A DNA stretch of 64,000 nucleotides from Meloidogyne chitwoodi. Its lineage: Eukaryota > Nematoda > Chromadorea > Rhabditida > Meloidogynidae. Shown here in pieces: positions 35,993 through 45,311 of the stretch. The DNA lies in the NCBI GenBank assembly GCA_015183035.1, contig JACZZP010000017.1, positions 992,001 to 1,056,000 of the forward strand. Direction: 5' to 3'. The position numbers and the translations under genes are program-made. How positions within the stretch are numbered: the stretch's first letter is position 1; each line of letters opens with the position of its first letter. The notes under the pieces were generated by a model. The model was given only the letters and a program-made list of their open reading frames with translations, did no database searches and had not been told where the DNA came from.

Positions 35993-36791
35993 CTAAATTT
36001 CTTTAATTTCATTTGCATTAATCCGTTTGGAGTTTGCGACAATCAAAATAGAAATTAAAGTGCTAAATGCAAGCACTAAATAACCAGACATATAAATTTG
36101 TTTAAGTTCCATTCCCTTAGCCAAATCAAATCCCTAAATAACAAACTTTTTCGTTATTTTTATTTAATAAAAAACCATAAAGCGGATTCCATTGAGCGAG
36201 TGGAAAACAATAGTCCAAGCAATAATGAATTTAAAAGTTGTCGTAATTGGCCAAGGAAGATCCCATGAACGAATTCGTTCAATAAGCGAACTATAATTAA
36301 AAGGTCCATATGAGAAGGCCAAAACACCAACAAGTAATGCTGTAAATAAAAAAGAAAGATTATCTTTTACTACAATATATATAATGAAAACCAACTTCCT
36401 GACATTATGCAACCACTAATCCGATGCCCGCCCGAAATTATCCAAGTCAATTGCGGTTTGTAAATATTCAAGTGCGGTGAGATTGGTCGACCCAATAGTT
36501 GTTGATTTTTAAGATATTCCCAACCAAATTGCTGTACAGGCGTCTTTGACGTATGATTCAAACGGAAAGAACTTAAAGAAATAAAAAAACTTATTACCAA
36601 AAATAAAAAGAATCTAAAAGATGCCAGAAACCAAAAACAGCGGGAGACTTTGGAAAAAAGGCTAAGAACTAATAAAAGTCGAAAATACAACCGTCTAATT
36701 TAGGTTAACTATATATTAAAACTCACCGTCCGACTTTTTGGACCAAAATTCTGAAATTTAAAATCGAAGAAACGCTGTTAAAAGCCATCAT
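35993..36791 (-). CDS. mev-1: Succinate dehydrogenase cytochrome b560 subunit (complex II subunit C)
   Basis: Four exons: 36727-36791, 36396-36571, 36176-36339 and 35993-36133 (TAG at 35993-35995), about 181 residues. Exon 1 gives a mitochondrial presequence rich in Arg/Ser with no acid residues (MMAFNSVSSILNFR). The mature part has the family core RPISPHLNIYKPQLTWIIS, then GGHRISG (the Ser/Arg lining the ubiquinone site). FHSLNGIRF carries the His that ligates haem b. Three hydrophobic membrane spans and DLAKG follow. It anchors the flavoprotein and iron-sulphur subunits in the inner mitochondrial membrane and passes electrons to ubiquinone. The name follows the C. elegans orthologue. It lies about 320 bp downstream of the ATP synthase d gene on the same strand. 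Confidence 0.9.
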
Positions 36792-37107
36792 TTCTACAAA
36801 TTGATAATACAGTTTACTAAAATTATTGCAAATTAAAATTAGCAAAATATACATATATTTTAAATATTGATATAACATGTAAAAAATAAAAAATTCAGCT
36901 TTATTATATAACCATTTATAGTTTTTTAAGCTAAAAATTACTTAAAGAAATAACGATCATTGTCAAGTAATTTTTTATATATTAAGATAAAAATTAATTT
37001 AATCTTAAATGTCCTAAAACAACAATAAAATGTCTATTTATGGTTATAAAAATAACCATAACACTTAACTAATACATATCTCATAAAATATAGCTATCAT
37101 ATTTGTC

Positions 37108-38249
37108 TCAATGGTCATCAATATGAACAGGAACAGCCGTACCAGCTAACTTCTCTTGATTTTTCCGTTCCTTAAGTTGTTTAACATAGTTTCGGCCTAA
37201 TTCGGTCAGTGGAACTGGCCAATGTTTTGGCTCTTTTGGCTGCCCAGATCCGTCAGGAACTCCAAGTCCAGTCTGTGGATTGTCTTGAAATAATAAAATG
37301 TAAAAATCACAATTTCATATCATACTAGTTCGCGGATAAATATTGTAATCATGAAATCGACGTCGCCAATAAGACTCCTATTTCATTAAAAATTGAATAA
37401 AATAAACAAAAATATTCCTAAAAAACTTACATCATCCGCATTTGCCTCCTTAAAGAAAATGTCCAAATAACGCCATTCGCCATCGTCGTGGTGAATACGC
37501 CAGTCGGCGTAACCATGCTTCTCTCCATAGCCACTTTCATGAGGAAAGAAAGTAACGTGGTGGAAATTAGGATACCTAAAAATAAAAAATGGAATATATT
37601 AAAGACATCTAATTGTGAATATTATTCATGTTAACTATTTTTAATGTAATTAGATAAACCACTAATTCAGAAAAACCCTGCCTGGAGTAAAATAAAAATA
37701 AGGATTTTTGAAGGCCAAAGTTTAATATATTTTTATTAAAAATAATTTCAAATAATAAAAAGTACATGTGTTCCACTGGTGGCGCTTTAGCCCATTTTGC
37801 TTCAAGTTTCTTAACTCGTTCAAGTCCATCTTTAATCTTCTGTTCGGTAAATTGTAGACGCGCTTGCTAAAATAAAAAATTAAAAAAAGAAAAAGTAATA
37901 AACATTATATTGAATCCATTTGTCAATCTCCTTTTGAAAATTTTCAGGCATGGTTCCATAAGAGATATTCAAAGACTCCCACTGTTTTTTAAGAGTATCA
38001 AGCGCAGCTGACTGTTCTGGCATTTGTTTTTTCAATTCAGCCCAATCAACTTTCGGAAGATCTTGTGCACGTTGAACAACTCTAAAGGTAACTTTTAAAT
38101 TATAAAAAATTTCTTATTTACTCTGCATGGAAAGAAGAATTCTGCAACTTCAAACGATCCAATTCTTCCTTGTGTTCTGGAATTAATCTCTCAGCCAATT
38201 TCGCCCAATTTACTGAGCTTACAGCTACTCGTTTTGCAGGTTGTGACAT
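37108..38249 (-). CDS. atp-5: Mitochondrial ATP synthase subunit d
   Basis: Six exons: 38122-38249, 37904-38081, 37766-37866, 37431-37575, 37326-37377 and 37108-37283 (TGA at 37108-37110), about 260 residues. The start MSQPAKRVAVSSVNWAKLAE and the segment KVDWAELKKQMPEQSAALDT are typical of the nematode F1Fo ATP synthase peripheral-stalk subunit d. LEAKWAKAPPVEH closes the conserved core. The remaining 110 or so residues (ADWRIHHDDGEWRYLDIFFK to VPVHIDDH) look longer than the usual family tail as I know it. The subunit helps link F1 to the membrane sector in the inner mitochondrial membrane. Donors and acceptors are all GT/AG with matching phases. A 1.4 kb inverted-repeat element begins only about 100 bp upstream of the ATG. 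Confidence 0.88.
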
Positions 38250-38393
38250 CTAGAAAAAAATTTATGTAATAGGTATGTGCATGTTTCAAAGCTGGAAGTT
38301 TGGACGGTATAAATTCTTGCTGCCGCTATTTTTATTCACAACTCCCTCCTCGCCACATTTTGCCATTTCACTCTACTGACACATGTGGCGCGC

Positions 38394-38550
38394 CCCGAAT
38401 TCGTCCCACCCCGAATTCGTCCCACCCGAATTCGTCCCACCCCGAATTCGTCCCACAGTTGTAAAACCCCGAATTCGTCCCACTGTTCAAAAACCCCGAA
38501 TTCGTCCCTCCCGAATTCGTCCCACAGTTCAAAAACCCCCAATTCGTCCC
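38394..38550 (+). repeat. Left array of GAATTCGTCCCAC units
   Basis: Eight units of GAATTCGTCCC(A/T), the last with CAATTCG, spaced by ACCCC, ACCC or the longer ACAGTTGTAAAACCCC and ACTGTTCAAAAACCCC linkers. Open frames across it are by-products of the repeat and not genes. Confidence 0.9.
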
Positions 38551-38732
38551 ATAAAATTATTAATTTTTATTATCAAATCTCTTTTTATTTTTTCTCCATT
38601 TTATATTAATTTTCTACATTCTAGAAGCTAATGATTTGAAATCTTAGCACGAGTGCGGAATATGAAGAAATTTCTTTATTTAATCCAATTTTTTCATTTT
38701 AATTGGCTATACTTCTTCAATTTATTTTTATA

Positions 38733-39410
38733 TTGCTGAAACATAACGAAAATGTTTTATTGAAGAAATTCCTGACAAGACAATGGTTATGAGCTGTTAT
38801 AAGGTCAAATTGTACGATCCAAATACAAAAGAATTTGGGGATTATTCAAGGATTGGAATGCATGTGGAAGTTAAAGATCCGGGAGAGAAGGTTTCTTTTT
38901 ATTTAATTTTTTTATTATAAATAAGTTTATTTTATTATTCTTTCCATTTTTAAGATGATTTTGAGTAAATTATATACAAGTGAAGGCTTATTTACCTTCA
39001 CTGCCCATTAACCAGGGAACATTTTGGTTTGTTTACATTCGAATACAACAACTTGGTTTAGTTGAGCATAACTTAGAGTTCATTTGGATTTTCAAGTTGG
39101 AGAACACGCACAGGATTATCAACAGGTTTTTCTTTTAATTTTTTAGTTCTTTTTAATTTTAAATAATTTTTCAGTGCAGCTAAGGACAAACTAACGACCT
39201 CCAATTGCGTGTTCGTCGACTTCTTGACCAAACTGAGCAAATTACAAAGAACAAAACTATCAACGATATCGGGAAGAGCGTTTTAGACAGATTTTTACTT
39301 TTATTTGCGTTATTATTGATTTATTTATTTTTGTTAATCCTATTTTACGTGATAAGTAAAGTTATTTTTTCTGATTTTTGGATGTATAATTTTTGATTTT
39401 TGTACAATTT
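38733..39410 (+). pseudogene. p24/TMED cargo-receptor pseudogene
   Basis: Remains of a p24-family gene (EMP24/GP25L, cargo receptors of COPI/COPII vesicles). YFYIAET, then a stop at 38744-38746, then RKCFIEEIPDKTMVMSCYKV and GMHVEVKDPGEK give exon 1. After an intron (38891 to about 38954), MILSKLYTSEGLFTFTAH runs to a second stop at 39009-39011. Frameshifted pieces follow (CLHSNTT; LRVHLDFQVGEHAQDYQ), then another intron, then AAKDKLT and YREERF in different frames and no proper C-terminal membrane segment. Two of the family's introns are still present with GT/AG ends, so this is a DNA-level copy and not a retrocopy. It is enclosed by the inverted GAATTC arrays. Confidence 0.85.
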
Positions 39411-39546
39411 TCCAAGGTAAATTGTTACGGGTGATGGGTATTATGGTATTATTTTTTGTTTTTTTAGTATGTTTTGTATTAGTCCTCAATTCTGAAAAAA
39501 AAGTATGACGAAATGATGATTTTTACCCTATTGACCGAATTGGATG

Positions 39547-39735
39547 TGGGACGAATTCGGGTGGGACGAATTCGGGGTTTTTAAACTATGGGACGAATTC
39601 GGGGTTTTTAAACTGTGGGACGAATTCGGAGTGGGACGAATTCGGGTGGGACGAATTCGGGGTTTTATAACTGTGGGACGAATTCGGGGTTTTATAACTG
39701 TGGGACGAATTCGGGGTGGGACGAATTCGGGCGCA
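39547..39735 (-). repeat. Right array of GGGACGAATTCG units (inverted copy)
   Basis: Nine units of GGGACGAATTCG separated by short (GGGT) or 27 bp spacings with GGTTTTATAACTGT or GGTTTTTAAACTGT. It is the reverse complement of the array at 38394-38550, so the two could fold into one long stem. Confidence 0.9.
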
Positions 39736-40060
39736 GCGACACATGTCAGTTACATTTGTCAAAATGTCGCGGCCAGACGAAACAGGCCACTTCAGTACCA
39801 CCATTTCAGTCCCAGGAAAGGTCATTTCGGTCCCAGCGTTTTTCAAAAATGTCTATATTTCCTTGATGATACGGTTAAGTCATAGTTGTCCGAGCCATTT
39901 CCGTTTTAACTGTTTTTAAGATTGATGTTTTCGCCATTATTTTACGAAAATACTATGATTAAAAAAACACAAATTCAAGGTTAATAATGTTTTTGTAATC
40001 GTAATTTCAGCTATTTATAATTTAAATTATTAATTTTCTACAATCTTATTAAATTAATAT

Positions 40061-42428
40061 ATGCCTTCATTACGCAGTTCGGTTCGTGTTACTCGCTCAC
40101 GATTCAAATCAGATATGCGAACACCGAAAAAGGTTTTAGAATACTTTTAAATTTAGATGTAGCTAACCACATATATTTGCACTTAATCTATTTTATTCAA
40201 GGGTAATTTAAACATTTTTCTCTTGTTTGGAGGAATTTTACTTTTGAAAATTAAATGATTTCTAAACTTTTGAAAACTTATTTTTATATTATAGAAATTA
40301 ATCAGGCTATTTGATTCTTCAAGTCTTGAAAAGAAAAGATCAAACAGGAAAGAAATTCTACAAAATACTAAAAAAATACTCTCTGAAGATGCTGTTATCC
40401 CATCATTACATACTTCACGCAGCATATTAAGGTTTTAATAGTTTTTATTGCTTCATATTTCAAACTCATTTTTAATTTTTAATTTTGAGTTTAAATATAG
40501 ACACAAAATCATAGTTCCCTTTTGGTTAAGTGGTTTAGTCTTATATTTTAACAAGAAGACAATACGCCCTGATGATGATAAACTCAGCTCTCTGACTTTA
40601 TTTGATGAACAAAAAATTTGTTCCCTAAACATTTTCTGAAGGGCTGTCAAAACGATTTTTATATTTTGATTAAATTGGCTAATTTTAGTAATAGCCTGTC
40701 TAGTTTATCAAACTCCTCGGGATCTCCAGAACTTGATACACATCATCTTGTTTTGAGAAAAAAAAGTATTCAACTTGTATCAACAGCGAAATCTGTTTTA
40801 AACAATTCTATTTCATCTAGACAGAACAATCAACAAAACGGTGCTCAAGGTTTTTCAAATCAAAAGTAAGACTTAAATAAGGATTTTTTACATAAAAAAT
40901 GATTGTTATAAAATTTTATTTATTAGTAATCAATTAAGTAATTGGCAAACTCCGGAACTAAAAATGGTGAAAAACACTCATCAATCTCTATCAAAATTAA
41001 AAAACAAGGCGGGAGGTACGTCACATCCATCATCTGAAAATTTCATGTTTGCGAATGATTTTACACCTTTTTATATTTTAACCGTTTTTATTTTTTAGTG
41101 CTCTGAAAATGAGCGTCCTTACTGAAATGGGTTATAAACCAGATCAATTTTTAAATCATGGACAATTCAATCGTAATATACATAACAAATGGCTCCAGTT
41201 CGGTCAATTCTTTCGTTTTAAACCACTCTATGAGAGCGCATATCTTGAGCCATTTATTTCTGCACCTATAATTTATGTATGTGAATTTTGTCTTACTCAT
41301 GTATTGACATTGGACCAATTTAAAACTCATATGGTTTGTTTGGAATCATTCTATTTAAATTGTTAAAAGTCACAATAAAATTTTTTACAGAAGTCTTGCC
41401 CTATCAACTTTCCCCCAGGTAACGAAATTTACAGAGATGTGGACGAGGGATTATGTATTTGGGAGGTAGAAGGCGGTCTCGAAACGGTGCTTTTCTTTTA
41501 AATTAAACATTAGAAATATTGTTGAAACAATTATTTATGTTTTTTTAGATTTCATTGTCAATTTTTCATTTTTAGAATACCTAAATTGTTTCATTTTAGA
41601 CGTACTGTCGAAATCTTTGTCTGATGGCCAAACTGTTTATGTCGTCTAAAACACTTTACCATGAGGTTGATACATTTACATTCTACATTCTTACTGAAAT
41701 ATCGTCAAGAGGTTATGTGACTGTTGGATATTTTTCAAAGGTTTTCATAAAATTAAAACTAATATATGTTTATAACCATTAATACTAACAATAAAATATA
41801 ATTATTAATGTATATTTGTTTTGAGGAGAAAAACCCAAGTAAAAACAACAATCTCAGTTGTCTTCTTACATTACCTCATGCCCAAGGAAAAGGTTATGGA
41901 AAGTTGCTTATTGATCTTAGTAAGGCAAATTTTTTATTTTTTTTTATTTTGTATTTTATGGTTATCAATTTTCCAAACTTGAGCACAAAATTGGCTCTCC
42001 AGAACATCCATTGTCAGATATGGGTCTTTTAGCTTATCGTAGCTACTGGCGTTCAGTTTTATTTTCTGTGTTACGACAACTCAAAAATGCACAAACAGTA
42101 TCGATTAAAGGTTGAAAAAATTTTTATGTTCATCCAATTAAATAATTTTTGTAGACTTAAGCATAGAAACTGCCATTCACAGTTCTGACATTTTATCAAC
42201 TCTTCTTATTAATGATATGTTACGGTCTCGGCATGATTCCTTTTACATTGATATTGTAAATTATGCTTAATACTTATTCATTTATTTTTTTATTTTTTAC
42301 AGGATAAAGCATTAAATTCCAGTCTTGATTCCTTGTGCCGACGTTCCATTTGTGTTGATTTTCTGAAATGGCTTCCTCCATTTGAACCAATTCCACAATT
42401 TAAAATGAATTCTTATGTATCAAATTAA
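40061..42428 (+). CDS. MYST-family histone acetyltransferase
   Basis: Starts [20 protein letters not shown] at 40061 and ends at TAA 42426-42428. The catalytic half is clear. A C2HC zinc finger ([20 protein letters not shown] then KSCP) comes first, then [20 protein letters not shown] and [40 protein letters not shown] follows, with the active-site Cys and the acetyl-CoA-binding Gln-x-x-Gly-x-Gly loop. [18 protein letters not shown] has the catalytic Glu. MYST enzymes acetylate lysines on histone tails in the nucleus. The N-terminal 150 or so residues are basic and Ser-rich, with no chromodomain, PHD or other reader seen. Exons certain by phase are 41099-41333, 41391-41486, 41600-41740, 42155-42255 and 42303-42428. 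Exons at 40430-40870 are approximate, and one acceptor near 41959 is non-standard. The subfamily (Tip60, MOF, HBO1 or MOZ type) cannot be fixed by eye. Confidence 0.88.
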
Positions 42429-42481
42429 TTTATTTGAATAAATATTTTTAATTAATCGTATATATTTATTTAATAAATTCT

Positions 42482-42489
42482 TTTTATAG
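42482..42489 (+). promoter_or_regulatory. Possible spliced-leader acceptor for the F-box/WD gene
   Basis: TTTTATAG at 42482-42489 lies 54 bp after the MYST stop codon and 61 bp before the next ATG, with no donor in between. This is the arrangement expected for trans-splicing of a downstream operon gene. Confidence 0.4.
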
Positions 42490-42550
42490 AATCTATGTAC
42501 TTTTAATATTTTTACTTTTTAATTAAATATTTGTCATAGATTTATAAACT

Positions 42551-44366
42551 ATGAATTTTGAACAATTGCCACTGGAACTCCTCATCCGAATTTCTAATTA
42601 TTTACCTCCCGAGGATCTTTGGTTTAACTTTAGAACAGGTGTATATTTATAGTTTCAGGAGTGTTTTGTGTTATTTTATTCATTTCTGATACATTTTGTA
42701 TTTTTTGAAATTACTCTTTCCTTCTTAAAGTTAATCGCAAATTGTACACACTGATTACAAAGCATTCTTATTGGTCGAAAAGGGCAAAGCATCGACATGG
42801 ACTTGTTCTTCCCGATAGATTAAAAATGTGCGTTTCTATCGTGGAAGCTGATAACATTATTGCGTCGCCTGTAAGTATTATTGCTTTTTATTTATTTAAA
42901 TTCAGTTTAGTTCATGCCTATCTATCGCTGTATTGCTACAGAACAAGCTTGTGATCGTTGGTCATATGGTCTTGCTCATTCTGTCTCGACGACAGGAACT
43001 CATTACGGGACAATTGATGCCATTCGACTCTTTACTATAAACAGAAAATATTTTTGTCTGACAGGGGCTCGTGATCGTCAAATTATGCTTTGGGATTTGA
43101 GTACTTCAATCTACGTAAGAAATTAATGTTTACATATTTTGAATTTCTTCAGAAAGAGGACATGCCATATTGGGCTAGTGTTCCAGTGGAAAGAGCACAC
43201 GATGGATGGATATGGTCAATATCATGTCTTAAATATAATGCAGACTCATTTTTCTCTGCCGGTTTTGATTCTATTGTTCAAAAATGGCAAATGGCTGAAG
43301 CTTCAATACGTGTATGTTTATACAAATTAATATATGTTTATACAAATTAATACCAACGTAATGACTGTCATTTACATATTCAAATATTAAGTAGAGGACT
43401 TATTGTTAGTTTATTATTAAGGACCATTAAACAAATACATAAATTCAACTTAAAATCCTGTATTTATTCAGCCAATTCGAAAGATAAATGTGAATTCGGC
43501 AGCACTTTCATGCATCAACGAAAACGAGAACATACTTTATGTATCAACCTATCGAAGTGGGCCATTACTTTATGATACACGTGTAGCCTGTACATCTCCA
43601 ATAGCTTCTAATAATTGTCACGGTCAAAGGCCTGTTTTTGAATTAGCAACAAAGGTTAGTTTCTGAATGCAATTTTAATATTTACTTTTATTTTTAGAAC
43701 GACTGTAATCAGATATTTTCAATTGGCGATGACAATAAATTAGCAGCAGTAGATAAGAGACGATTTGAAAGTGTAGGTTTTTAAACTTCTTTCTTACATT
43801 AGAATTATTTTGTACTTTTCGGTATTAGGGGTGTATAATTGAAAAGTATCATTTATTTTTCAATTTGTTATCATAATTTTTAGTTAATTAGTACTTATCA
43901 ATCAAAGGAGTCGATTTCTCACATTGATTACGAGGACAAACAACTTTGCTTGAGTCTTAAGAACGGCCACTTTCTCTTTTTCGACCCAGAAAATTTAAAC
44001 TTTGAAAATGTTTGTTTTTAAACCTATATAGTTTACCTCACTCCATTAACAGGAGTTTACGATTATTAACGACAAAGGAAATCAGCTTAAAGGAAATCAA
44101 AATATCCGTATCTCCCGTGGAGCAACATTCTGTGCTTGCAGGTATAAAAACTGAATAATAACTTTATACTACAATACTTAAATATTTTTAGTGACAGTAC
44201 TCTGCGTGTATTTTCTCCAGGAATTCAACCTCAGCAAATGGCTAGAGTAAAGTTAGAAGAAAATCTCACAAGAATAGATGTACTCGATGGTCATATGATT
44301 GCTACCACAACTACTGAAACACTTCGCTACTGGCCTAATATTGAACAACCGATTAGGTGTACCTGA
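42551..44366 (+). CDS. F-box and WD40-repeat protein (FBXW type)
   Basis: Nine exons: 42551-42638, 42731-42870, 42911-43114, 43153-43311, 43472-43654, 43698-43772, 43884-44009, 44053-44141 and 44192-44366 (TGA at the end). All phases agree; about 410 residues. Residues 1-45 form an F-box (LPLELLIRISNYLPPEDLW), which docks to Skp1 in SCF ubiquitin ligases. After it come WD40 blades: AIRLFTINRKYFCLTGARDR ending MLWDL, then HDGWIWSISCLKYN ending VQKW, and further degenerate blades ending LFFDP, LRVFSP and LRYWP. It should recruit substrates to an SCF complex. The layout resembles FBXW9, but the repeats are too diverged to assign orthology. The gene starts 122 bp after the MYST gene. Confidence 0.85.
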
Positions 44367-45311
44367 ATTTATACATGATTTTAGTTCTTGTGTTGATATC
44401 CATCTCATTAACTGGCGCCTATATCAACTGTTATGAGAAAATGAACTCAAACAAGATTAAAATCAATTTTTCATCATCATACTGGTTATTTACTTTATTT
44501 AGTTCACATTAGTTTTCCTGATGTAAATAATATGCATGTATATCCAATTAAAGATACCTAATGAAGTTTTACATATGTATCAATTATTTGCCCCTAACTT
44601 TTTTAATTTTAGTAACGGTTCGGAAAAATTTATTATCCAACATGATTAATAATACAAATGAAATTAAAACTGTGAAAGGAAAGATAAAGCTTAATTACGA
44701 TGTCCATCTTAAAAATTGAATTTTTAATTATTTTTAGCCTTATGTCCTAAGAAATATGCAATTGTGAAAATATCTAGCATAGGGTGCTTGATTTATCTTC
44801 ACGCCTAAGCTCCCCTCTTTGTCGTACGGTGGATTTTCGGGACATCAGAAAAACTCTAACTGTTTCGTAAAGAGAATGTAACGAATTTTTCTCATCATTC
44901 TCTCTCATTTTGTACTCTTTTTCTTTTTCCCGCTATCTTAATTTCCACTCGGTACCTATACATTTCGTCGAACAAAATTTCACGACATTTTGCCTCTACG
45001 GCAAAAAACTACATTTCGTTTATCTGGCCCACGATTTTTTGCCGTTGGGACGAAATGTCGTGCAATTTCTGTCGACGATATGTCTGGACACGTTAACCCG
45101 CTGTGCGCCGTGAGTCGGGCGTTTCTCGAGTTTAACATACTGAAGTATATGAACGCTCGCGAATTTTAACATAAACAATGTAAATCTTGTTAATATCTTC
45201 GCCTGGTGGTTTTTCATCCGTCATTTTTTGATTAATTAATCACGTTAAATAGAATTTTTATTACGCTTCATTTATCAGAAATTTTGTACTCATTTTTATC
45301 TGAATACATTA
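44367..45311. other. Intergenic region between F-box/WD gene and CDK9 gene
   Basis: No gene is supported. 44370-44860 is ordinary A/T-rich sequence. 44860-45190 is conspicuously GC-richer and contains an inverted repeat. A possible acceptor TTTATCAG at 45271-45278 precedes the CDK9 start. This largest gap in the plus-strand series likely holds a promoter. Confidence 0.5.
44981..45062. repeat. Imperfect hairpin of about 28 bp arms
   Basis: CACGACATTTTGCCTCTACG... at 44981-45007 pairs with ...GCCGTTGGGACGAAATGTCGTG at 45034-45062, leaving a loop of about 26 bases. Mismatches are few. A nearby echo (ACATTTCGTCGAACAAAA at 44969) suggests a decayed palindromic element. No target duplication was recognised. 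Confidence 0.5.

Larger units (their letters stand above)
38351..39771. mobile_element. 1.4 kb inverted-repeat element carrying a captured p24 gene fragment
   Basis: The outer ends are related in inverted orientation. CGCCACATTTTG followed by CTGACACATGTGGCGCG at 38351-38395 matches, at roughly three quarters identity, the complement of 39727-39771 (CGCGACATTTTG, CTGACATGTGTCGCTGCG). Inside each end is an array of GAATTCGTCCC units in opposite orientation. The core (38560-39540) is unrelated to the arms and contains a decayed p24/TMED gene. No transposase frame is present. I could not find a convincing target duplication, so the exact ends are uncertain by a few bases. Confidence 0.7.

Noticed and set aside
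36572..36690. Upstream extension of the complex II subunit reading through hydrophobic codons at 36572-36690
   Set aside because: It lacks an ATG. Splicing 36727 to 36571 gives a proper mitochondrial presequence and conserved reading.
38383..38631. Pro/Arg/Ser open frames over the GAATTCGTCCC arrays (also 39544-39919)
   Set aside because: They arise because the repeat lacks stops in several frames; no gene features.
38394..39735. CRISPR-like array of GAATTCG repeats
   Set aside because: Eukaryotic context, spacers are themselves repetitive, and the two arrays are inverted copies flanking a pseudogene.
43312..43352. Direct repeat TATGTTTATACAAATTAATA in the F-box/WD gene intron
   Set aside because: Only two 20 bp copies, consistent with a simple slippage duplication.
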